A stretch of DNA of 12,516 bases from an uncultured Prevotella sp. (GTDB lineage Bacteria; Bacteroidota; Bacteroidia; Bacteroidales; Bacteroidaceae), in contig UQCW01000064.1 in the NCBI GenBank assembly GCA_900539625.1, forward strand, positions 1 through 12,516. Reading direction: 5' to 3'. A program made the translations under genes and the position numbers. Position 1 is the stretch's first letter; each line of letters begins with the position of its first letter. The notes under the pieces were generated by a model that did not search any database, had not been told where the DNA came from, and worked only from the letters and a program-made list of their open reading frames with translations. Positions 1 through 7,265 of this stretch are shown here, piece by piece.

Positions 1-14
1 GGCGCATATCGTTG

Positions 15-30
15 GCGGGGCTTGCCCCGC
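15..30. repeat. GC-rich palindrome (REP-like)
   Basis: A perfect inverted repeat with 7-base arms (GCGGGGC and GCCCCGC) around a 2-base centre (TT). It opens a gene-free stretch that holds several hairpins of the same design, which suggests short interspersed palindromes of the REP type. No gene is visible around it to link it to a transposase. Confidence 0.6.
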
Positions 31-43
31 AATAAGATTCGAG

Positions 44-134
44 ATATGAGCCCCTTACAGGGGCGAGGTTCATAAATGGGCTCCAAGAGGTAGGGGCAAG
101 CCCCTACCCTAAATATGAGCCCCTTTCAGGGGCG
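44..134. repeat. Cluster of REP-like palindromes with a direct repeat
   Basis: Two copies of a 22-base unit (44-65 and 113-134) differ at one base. Each contains the hairpin GCCCCT/AGGGGC with a 3-base loop (50-64 and 119-133). Between them lies a stronger palindrome at 89-108 with 9-base arms (GGTAGGGGC/GCCCCTACC) and a 2-base AA centre. Alternating short GC-rich palindromes between genes resemble the REP elements that RAYT-type Y1 transposases act on in many bacteria. That family link is inference; no transposase lies in the window. Confidence 0.6.
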
Positions 135-230
135 CTATCGCCTCTCTACCAACCTCGTTTTTTTAGAACAAATACCATATCGATTACGACATCGCTGCAT
201 GGGGCGATGCGCGAACATTCGACGATGCCC

Positions 231-282
231 TGGGGCGAAGCACTGTAGCTCACTTTGCTCGCAAAGTGAGGGGGACGAATAT
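231..282 (-). repeat. Palindrome-bearing repeat, copy 1 (inverted)
   Basis: Read on the minus strand, these 52 bases match positions 6394-6445 at 50 of 52 positions. The core at 249-270 is a self-palindrome with 10-base arms (CTCACTTTGC and its complement) and a 2-base centre. Copy 2 lies 80 bases downstream in the opposite orientation, so copies 1 and 2 form a head-to-head pair, like a bacterial interspersed mosaic element. The homology stops abruptly at 231, so this copy lacks about 60 bases that copies 2 and 3 carry. Confidence 0.85.
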
Positions 283-356
283 TGCGGCGGCCAAGCATGA
301 GCTGAAAAATAACAAGATTATACCCCAAAGCGTTGACCATGTTCGCTACGTGTTCG

Positions 357-462
357 TGGCCCTCACTTTGCGAGCAAAGTGAGCTACAATGCTTCGCCCC
401 ATCCTCCGCCGCAAAAAGCGTGTAATCCGGCCCATCAAAGTCCGCATCTGGAATCTCCCAAC
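357..462 (+). repeat. Palindrome-bearing repeat, copy 2
   Basis: This 106-base segment aligns without gaps to 6401-6506, exactly 6,044 bases downstream. From the palindrome onward (362-462) about five of 101 bases differ. The 22-base self-palindrome is at 362-383, followed by about 80 bases of non-palindromic sequence. Short open frames cross it, but the same segment is noncoding-like at the other site, and no protein family is recognisable. Together with copy 3 it brackets the large surface-protein gene as direct repeats. Confidence 0.85.
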
Positions 463-931
463 CGACAGGCTTTATTACCTTATATTAGCTTTCCCGCCAG
501 ATGCGTTTCCGGAAAACTTTTCTAAAGCCATTCCGTTTGAGCGACGCAATTGCATAGCTTTTTTGAAAACGATTTCATTTTTTTTAGAAAAACACAAGCT
601 TTCCAATAATTTATAATTACCTTTGCCTTGATAAGCCGAAATACTTTGCTTAAGCTTCAGTAGCGCTTAGCTAAGATATTCTTTGGCATGTGCGTATGTC
701 ATTGTTCTTTGCTTCCCTATGATATGAAAGACAAATAGCTTGAACTTTTTTTGTAGAGAAGATAAGAGGGTATCAAATTCTTTTGAGGTGCTTCCTCAGA
801 CATGTAGCCTATTACATTCCTTCTTCGAAGTTACAAAGTCGAAAAAAACACAGGACAAAATAGCCCAAGTTATTTTTCCACCACCATTAAATCTCATTAA
901 ATATCAAGCTGCTGACTAATTTTCAAGTAAT
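463..931. other. Gene-free AT-rich leader of the surface-protein gene
   Basis: About 470 bases without a credible gene. The stretch is AT-rich, with T and A runs (for example near 567-590 and 748-756). It contains one acceptable Bacteroidetes -7 element (618-625) and otherwise no repeat, RNA fold or protein that I can support. If transcription starts near 630, the surface-protein mRNA would carry a leader of about 300 bases, long enough to hold regulation; no known riboswitch motif was recognised. Confidence 0.5.
618..625 (+). promoter_or_regulatory. Possible Bacteroidetes -7 element for the surface-protein gene
   Basis: TACCTTTG fits the TAnnTTTG consensus of the primary Bacteroidetes sigma factor. 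No good TTTG lies 17-23 bases upstream, so support is weak, and the start codon is about 300 bases away. No better match was found closer to 932. Confidence 0.3.
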
Positions 932-3900
932 ATGACAACCAAAAGTAAAAAGACACAGGGCAAGTGGTTTAAACCACTAATCCTCAGTTCTGCCTTGCTT
1001 ATGGGCGGATTGCCGCTTTGTGCGCAAATTGGGGGGGTAGAAGCATACCCAATCAAACCAAACACAGCGAAAACGGCTTTGTTTTTACCTACCTTTGCGG
1101 CAACGACAGGCCAGGGTATGTTGAATTAGACGATGAATACAGCCACAATTCCATCTCCGAAGGATGGGTGGTGACGGGAGTTCCCAATGTTACCGATGTG
1201 CATGTACCAACCAAACTCACCTATGGCGGGCAAGAATTTCCTGTTTTAGGTGTTCAATCGCTCTGTAAAGATGCCGCAGGAGGTGACATTTCTGCAGTGC
1301 GTCATCTGTTTGTAGAGCGTGGCATATACTATATGTCTGAGTACAATAGTAATGCATACAACGAATGGCTGGACAAGCTTTCTTCCTACAAAGTGCCATG
1401 GTCTGCTTGCTACATTCATGTGCCAGATAACAAACTTAACGATGCCGCGATATGCTGGGGACGCGAGAATGATAATGGGTATGGCTTACCTGTTTTTTCC
1501 GACAAGCGCAATTATATACCTGGCGAAGGGGGTGCATATCAACTTCGATTTGGTGAAAAAACAGCCTATGATGTTGACGGAGACGGACACATAGACATGG
1601 CCATCAACTACTATCCCAACTCTTCCAATCAGAGATATGGTTCCGAGAGTATTATATTCCTTTCGCCAACCGCACATAAATCTTTTCCCAGCGGCTGCAA
1701 CGGAAATGAATCATCTCCACGCATAGAACAAATCGCAGCGGACAATCTCATGCTTATGGGTGGCAGTAATGGATTCACCAACCTTTGCACAGGAATCCCA
1801 TATACCACTAAATATACCCATTCTAATAAACAACATTCTATTTACACGGCTCTCACTGCAGATTTCGATGGTGATGGGAAAAAAGAAATCATATCAGACA
1901 TCTGCTTTGAAGATTCATACATTGGAGAGAATTATATTAAAGTTCTCAAACTGCAGGCTGATGGCAGTTTAATGGAAGAGCGAATGAGCGTTACCAGCGA
2001 CACCAGCCGCATTGCCCAACGTGCCATCTCCGATATCAAGGCTTCAACGGGAGGCGGCTGGAATAGTGCCACCAACGGTGGAAGTAACGGCAACGTGACA
2101 AGTTTGGGACAGGGTATGTTTGTGAAATCACGAAAGCCCGATTTTGAACTGGTGAAGAGCGGCAACGCAAAGCCTCAGTCCTTCACACCTGAACAAAACA
2201 ACGAGATGTATGTGGCCGATTTCAATGGCGACGGCCAGATGGATTTCTATTTCAAGAAAAGCATTTATTATAATTTAGGCGGAGGCGAATTTTTCAAAAG
2301 TGCCCACGACGGCCGTATTTATTCCGCTGATTTCAATGGCGATGGTTTGGCAGACTTCCTTGACTTTACCCAAGAAAAGGTCGATCTCTACATCACACAA
2401 CCCGATGGAAGTCTTTCAGCTCCCAAAACCATATTTTCTAATGGCAAACTGCAGCACGTGTTCTTCGGCGACTTTGATAAAGATGGCGATGTTGACGTCT
2501 TGCTCTTTGTACCCGATGGAAGTGCGAAAGCCACCTACTTCGTATTCCTGCGCAATGACGGCAAAGGAAATTTCAAAAAGAAGGAAAGCTATATTGAGGG
2601 CATTTATGAGGTACGACAAAGCTGCGCCGATTACGATGGTGATGGCCTTTACGAACTTTACACCACAAATGCCTTGATACATATTGCTGCCAATTTGAGT
2701 CTCAGCAAAACACCATTGCCTGCGCATTATACGCTCTTCTTAGCCGACTTCAACCATGATGGCATCACCGAAATGGTTTACCCCAAGAAATTTTATTCTA
2801 AATCAGGATCCTATATCGGTGAAGAAGTGGCCTGTGAGCCTCTTGAAGGTGCCAGTGTAAATACGCGGCCCGACAAAATGAGTCGTCCACAGCTCATCTA
2901 TCAGCCCAACAGCAACCAACTTAAAATAATCTGGCAGCGCGGACACGATGCCCAGACTTCAGCTTGCGACCTCACCTACGAACTGCGCATCGGCAGCACA
3001 CCTGGAGGAAACGACATCATGTGTGCAAATGCCTTGCCAGACGGCACGCGTCGCAACTTGCTTGAAGGCGAAATGGGTCGCAATCTGCAATTTTTCCTTA
3101 ACACCAACAACTTGGCAGAAGGAACCTACTACGTATCTGTTCAAGCCATTTATGCTGGGCGTTTAGGAAGTGAATGGTCGGATGAAGCCGTTTACGTGCA
3201 CAAAGTCAGCGCTCCTGTCATTGCCCCGATAGGCGAAGGATATGCCACGTCAGACACTCTTTCATTACGTGTGCTCAATCCACAAGCTGGTGCCACCTAT
3301 GAATGGATTTTGCCGAATGCACAAATTACGGCCACACACGCTGGCGGAAGAGAAATCAATGCCTTCTTCACAAAAGCGGGAGAACACCCCATCAAGGTCA
3401 TCATGCACAAAGCCAATGGTCAAGACATGGAAAGCAATGCAACGTCTTCCTTCATCTTGCCATTTCGCGGTAGTGCGAAAGATAAGTCCATTCTTACAGT
3501 CATGGTAGACATGGATCAGGATGGTGCAGCAGAAATTATGACAGAAACAAATTTAGAAATAAGCCCATTTCTGAAGCGTAATCCTAAAGGTGAGTACGAA
3601 AAGCTGCGTTTGAGTTTCAATTCAGATTTCGAAAACGCAGACGCTGAGACCTATCTGCCTCTCGACTATAACCGTGACGGTTTTCCCGACTTTTATATCG
3701 ACAATGTGAATAAGGGCAATCTCTATATCAATATGGCCGAAGGTGATGGCGACTATGAATATGAGAAAAAAGCCGACTATGAAGGATATATAATGAAGTA
3801 TGTCGTTGATTTAAACAACGATGGATATTTCGACATATTGGACGATCGTAATATACCCCTCGTCAACCAAGGCGACAACCTGCATTTCAGCTATAAAAAT

Positions 3901-6261
3901 TACTGGGATTCCTATTTATACGAATATGAAGGCGTCATCATCGGTCTCTACGACGTGAATCGCGATGGTGTCCCCGACCTCATTTGGCATGATGGTATGG
4001 GGAAGACGAAAGTATCCTTCAAGACACCGCAAGCAGACATCACATATTCAAAGCCTGATATCTTTAGCGGTAAAGAACTTGCAGGTGTGGCCGACTTCAA
4101 TTCCGATGGCCTGGTCGATGGCTACTATTTCGACAGCAAAGCGAAACAATTTGTCATCGTTAAAGGCAGACCGCAGAGTGAATGGATTTGTGACCAGGAA
4201 GTACGTATCAACGTCAAAAATGACAGGCTTCGTTGCATTGTCGATTTAGACAACAACGGTTTCCCAGACATTGTGCTCTCTGAACAAGTTGTCATGATGT
4301 ATGAAGGCTTTAACTATAAGGTTATTGATATAAGCTATTTTGAAAATTTAGATGAATATCATTGGCAACCGCTGGCCAATGGCGAATTTCCAAACGGTTT
4401 GGAAACGAAGATTACCAATCAAGCTCCTTTGGCTCCTGCGGCCGTCGTTGCTCGCCAAACGGAACAAGGTCTCTTCATCAACTGGGCTGATGCTTACGAT
4501 GCCGAGACTCCAGCCAAGCAAATGCGCTATAATGTCAGCGTAAAACGTCAAGGACAAACGGGGGATGACGCTTTCCTTATCTCACCTATGAACGGATTGA
4601 ACGACAAAGCGACCATCGGTTCTGGCATATATTACCGACGCTCTACTCAGATGCTGATTCCAGCTTCCGTTCTCACAGAGGGCGAAACCTACGAAGTGCA
4701 GGTGCAAGCTATTGACCTTATGGGCGAACACTCACCGATGACAACTCCAACAACGGTGACCATCAACGGCAAAAACTTCATTGAAGTGGAACAAGCCACA
4801 AGCGACCTCGACATTCCAACCACCGTGAAATATGTCGGTTCCAAAGCATCGTCATTCAGCCTTGAAGCCACGCATTCGAAATCCGTTGAAGATTTGGGTA
4901 ACGGCAAATATAAAATCAACTGGGCTGAAGCTGGAGCACAAACCGTCACACTCAAAGCCGATGGTAACACTTATACCACGCAGGTTTACGTAAATCCATC
5001 CGTCGATATGACAATCCATCTCGGCGATGGCATCTATATGGAAGCTCCGTTCAAGGTGAAGGTACCCGAGGCTGTACGTCGTCTGCAAGCCGCAAATTTG
5101 TATTTTGGAAACAGAAGTGATTATTCTGTTCAATACACAGAAGGCGATTCCATTGCCACGTTCTATTTCCACACCGACGGCTTCGTCGAAGTGGTTTATG
5201 ACGCAATAGTCAACGGCGAGAGAAGGGTCTACACAGCTGAAGCTTACGTTTATAGAAACACGTTGCCTCAACCCGCCATCAAATTTGTGTCTGCCAATGG
5301 GACTAATTATATGCTTTTTGTCAATGCGCCAATGGATGGAACTGTCAAAGCGATAGAAGTGAGCCGTCAGAACGCGCTGACAAAACAATATGAAGTGATT
5401 GGCACTGCCAATAATGGAACAGGCAAAATTCGCTTCATTGACACCACCTGCGACAATACACACCAAGCCTATAGCTACCGCGTGCGTTATGTAGCCGATA
5501 ATGGTGTTCAAACGAGTGAGAGTTCAACAACACACACGCCGCTTCATCTTTCTCTCAATCAGTGTGCCAAAGGAATAAACCTCTTATGGAACGCTTACGA
5601 AGGCCTTGATGTTGACGAGTACATTATTTTGCGCGGTACCACTCCTAAAAACTGTCAGGAGATTGCCCGTGTTGACGGCAACATGCAGAACTACATTGAT
5701 GCCACTGCCAGCACAGCCGACGAATATTACTACGCCGTGGCTTTTGCACCAAGCACAGCCGACGACATCATACGTCAGTCCTGGTCTAACGTTGTTGCAG
5801 CTTCTGATGCCATTGCAACTCAGACATTTGCCAACAGTTTGAAACTTACTACCTTGGAATCAAACTCACAGCTCTCTGATGGTCAACGTAGCCTCCATCT
5901 GTTGGCTGTTGTATTGCCAACATTCACCGATATCAGCAAAATCAGCTGGCACATCAAGAATGGGGAAGACGTTGCCAAACTGTTGCCTACCGGAGAACTC
6001 TTATTTAAAAATGCTTTGGGCGGTCAAGGCACAATTGTTGTCGAAGCACACACCCTTGACGGTTCTAACCTGACCGCACAGCTGGCCATTCCTTATAATC
6101 TCTCTCCAGATGTGACAGGAATTAACAACAATGTCATCAAAGAAACGAGTGACAAGAATGGTCCGATACGCTACTATGACCTTACAGGCCGACAAGTGAA
6201 ACACCTTGTCAAAGGTCACATCTATATCACCAGTCAAGGAGAAAAGATTATCGGTAAGTAA
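932..6261 (+). CDS. Large secreted FG-GAP/VCBS and fibronectin-III-like surface protein, frame broken at poly-G tract
   Basis: The gene encodes an exported multidomain protein of about 1,776 residues once the frame is joined. An ATG at 932 opens a clear Sec signal peptide (basic start, hydrophobic segment ILSSALLMGGLPL, likely cleavage at LCA|Q). That frame ends at 1129. The body of the protein is in the neighbouring frame, open from a TTG at 1018 to TAA at 6259-6261. Adding one G or removing two at the G7 tract (1031-1037) joins them. Early sequence (about 1195-1263) resembles a BspA-type strand. Thirteen Asp-rich calcium motifs such as DFNGDGQMDF follow: seven at 1570-2780 and six at 3508-4270, probably two beta-propellers. 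They are separated by a fibronectin-III-like and an Ig/PKD-like domain. More fibronectin/Ig-like domains fill 4414-6100. The tail (YYDLTGRQV, then IYI) resembles Bacteroidetes sorting tails, possibly type IX. Function is unknown; adhesion or glycan binding is a guess. The automatic start at TTG 1018 would have no export signal. Confidence 0.85.
1031..1037 (+). other. G7 tract at the signal peptide / mature protein junction
   Basis: Seven consecutive G directly follow the signal-peptide cleavage region. With seven G the signal-peptide frame runs on to a stop at 1127-1129. With eight or five it enters the long downstream frame and gives LCAQ-I-G-G-G-R-S or the same with one Gly fewer. The tract could be a slipped-strand phase-variation switch, a site of -1 frameshifting, a real mutation, or a sequencing or assembly error. 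The sequence alone cannot separate these. Confidence 0.75.
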
Positions 6262-6285
6262 TGGTGCAATGCGCCTTTCTATTAT

Positions 6286-6319
6286 AAAAACTCGCAAGTG
6301 AGAACTTGCGAGTTTTTTT
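6286..6319 (+). terminator. Intrinsic terminator of the surface-protein gene
   Basis: A 14-bp perfect stem (6286-6299 with 6304-6317, core CTCGCAAGT/ACTTGCGAG) has a GAGA loop and a T7 run at 6313-6319. It begins 25 bases after the stop codon. The A run at 6286-6290 means it could also stop transcription arriving from the other direction. Confidence 0.93.
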
Positions 6320-6400
6320 ATAACCAGGTAGTATGTCGGTTGCGGCACCGCTGCCCTTTTAGGTAGGGCGTTAATCGTGCAAATGTTTGCCAAATATCCG

Positions 6401-6506
6401 TCCCCCTCACTTTGCGAGCAAAGTGAGCTACAATGCTTCGCCCCATCCTCCGCCGCAAAAATCGTGTAATCCATCCCTTCAAAGTCCGCATCGGGAATCT
6501 CCCAAC
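6401..6506 (+). repeat. Palindrome-bearing repeat, copy 3
   Basis: This is the direct-orientation counterpart of 357-462, gap-free over 106 bases, with the 22-base palindrome at 6406-6427. Its left side also matches the inverted copy 1 for several bases further upstream (from 6394). Homology to copy 2 ends at the CCCAAC at 6501-6506, just before the large inverted repeat that starts at 6516. Confidence 0.85.
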
Positions 6507-6515
6507 CTATACCAA

Positions 6516-6611
6516 GTTATCGATTTGCGGCCGCGAGCAGCGCTACCTTCGGCCGCGAGCAGCGTTACCTTCGGCCGCGAGCAGCATTACTCGCGGCCGC
6601 AAATCGATAAC
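6516..6611. repeat. Long inverted repeat enclosing 22-bp tandem repeats
   Basis: The arms 6516-6537 and 6590-6611 are perfect 22-base reverse complements (outer part GTTATCGATTTGC, inner part GGCCGCGAG) around a 52-base centre. Starting inside the left arm is a 22-base tandem repeat beginning GGCCGCGAGCAG: unit 1 at 6529-6550, unit 2 at 6551-6572 (one base different), and a partial unit at 6573-6590 that runs into the right arm. The whole could extrude as a cruciform or fold as a long RNA hairpin. No terminator-like U run follows on either strand. I do not recognise the family. Confidence 0.85.
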
Positions 6612-6686
6612 ATGTGAGTAACCCGCTAAACTTTCAATCGGGCCTCAGCGCTGTGCCGTCCCGCTTCGCCTCCCCTTTCTTCGCAC

Positions 6687-6728
6687 AAAAAAAGCTCCCA
6701 CCCGGATCATCTTCGACCCAGGTGGGAG
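6687..6728 (-). terminator. Strong minus-strand intrinsic terminator
   Basis: Read on the minus strand, 6728-6695 folds into a 14-bp stem with a 6-base loop (GAAGAT), then one C and seven U (6693-6687). The two non-Watson-Crick positions are G·U and U·G pairs on the minus strand. On the plus strand they would be A/C mismatches and the trailing T run is poor, so the orientation is clear. It terminates the small transcript that starts near 6902. Confidence 0.85.
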
Positions 6729-6902
6729 TGTTTTATCTCTATATTCTCCAAGCCACCATGATTGCCTGGAGTCTGAGATTGTGACATACGTTCTTTCTTC
6801 TTTTGCCCCTTGGCGGGTAAGCTTCGTCGTTTGAAGCGAGTGTCCAAGGGCGAATTGTCATTCTGTGAGCTACGAAACGAATTCGTATGTCTGAGAAATT
6901 CC
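6687..6902 (-). ncRNA. Candidate structured small RNA (about 215 nt), family not recognised
   Basis: A Bacteroidetes promoter (6938-6908) and a strong terminator (to 6687) bound a minus-strand unit with little protein-coding appeal. Between them I see several helices. P1 pairs GACATACG (6891-6884) with CGTATGTC (6790-6783). Inside it, P2 pairs CCAAGGG/CCCTTGG-type arms (6844-6850 with 6807-6813) and P3 is a GCTTC/GAAGC hairpin with a 7-base loop (6837-6833 with 6825-6821). P4 is an 8-bp hairpin with a 10-base loop (6771-6764 with 6753-6746), followed by the terminator stem. The wobble pairs in P4 and in the terminator are G·U only on the minus strand. It does not show the features I would expect of 6S, tmRNA, RNase P or SRP RNA. 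A 26-codon frame (ATG 6787-6785, stop 6709-6707) lies inside, but its stop is within the terminator hairpin, so a peptide is less likely than an RNA. Confidence 0.6.
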
Positions 6903-6907
6903 ACATA

Positions 6908-6938
6908 CAAAAGTACGTATAATAAAAGAGTTGGGCAA
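6908..6938 (-). promoter_or_regulatory. Bacteroidetes-type promoter of the small RNA
   Basis: On the minus strand, TTG (6938-6936) and TACTTTTG (6915-6908) are separated by 20 bases. This matches the -33 and TAnnTTTG -7 elements of the Bacteroidetes primary sigma factor. The expected start is about five bases beyond the -7 box, near 6902. Confidence 0.65.
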
Positions 6939-7210
6939 CCCCGCTTTTTTCATTTATTGTCCAAGCGGTTGGAAAGCCCGCCTAAGTGGACGAAAATGGG
7001 TGGCAAACGGCAGCAAATTCTTTGGCGGTATTTTTGGGGGTGTCATCGCGGCGTTTGCTGATGGAGGGTGTTGCCGATTTTGTTCCGATGATGTCGTGTT
7101 CATCTTGCGTCGGCATCATTCTTCACTGCTCCGTCGCGCCCGCCCATCGCGCCCATCTGTTGCGCCCATTCGTTGCGCTGAAATTCTGCCAATTTTTTAG
7201 AAAACTATCC
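6939..7210. other. Gene-free spacer between the small RNA and sbcD promoters
   Basis: About 270 bases separating two divergent promoters. Two overlapping frames are open here (6931-7200 and 6986-7225), but both rely on TTG or GTG starts. One begins inside the small-RNA promoter and the other runs through the -33 region of the sbcD promoter. Neither product resembles a known protein. Apart from the 13-base tandem repeat at 7135-7180 I see no supported feature. Confidence 0.5.
7135..7180. repeat. Imperfect 13-bp tandem repeat
   Basis: Three full 13-base units (7135-7147, 7148-7160, 7161-7173) and a partial one (7174-7180) share a core TGCGCCCAT/CGCGCCCAT. They sit 30 bases upstream of the sbcD -33 element. 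The units are degenerate, so this may be an old tandem duplication rather than an active array or operator set. Confidence 0.5.
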
Positions 7211-7241
7211 TTTCCACATCCCTAAAAAAAGCGTAATTTTG
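7211..7241 (+). promoter_or_regulatory. Promoter of the sbcDC operon
   Basis: TTTC (7211-7214) lies 19 bases before TAATTTTG (7234-7241), a full match to the TAnnTTTG -7 consensus with a near-consensus -33. It predicts a start near 7247 and a leader of roughly 20 bases before the ATG at 7266. Confidence 0.7.
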
Positions 7242-7265
7242 CGTTTCATCTAAGTTCGCGACATT

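Noticed and set aside
231..462. A possible CRISPR array from the repeated palindromes
   Set aside because: The copies are inverted or 6 kb apart, there is no regular spacer-repeat period, and no cas genes are present.
389..616. A 75-codon plus-strand frame covering repeat copy 2, with a related frame at 6433-6621 over copy 3
   Set aside because: The shared N-terminal peptide comes from the duplicated intergenic element. The two frames diverge completely after the repeat, and neither matches a known family.
4852..5511. A 219-residue minus-strand frame opposite the surface-protein gene
   Set aside because: It is antisense to a long Ig/fibronectin-like coding region, with no recognisable motif or promoter. 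It reads as a shadow of the sense gene.
6707..6787. A 26-codon minus-strand small ORF within the candidate RNA, preceded by purine-rich sequence
   Set aside because: It overlaps helix P4, and its stop codon lies in the terminator hairpin. Structure and orientation evidence favour an RNA, though a dual-function RNA cannot be excluded.
6931..7225. Overlapping open frames (89 and 79 codons) upstream of sbcD
   Set aside because: They use TTG or GTG starts, overlap promoter elements at both ends and include the 13-bp tandem repeat. No protein family is recognised.
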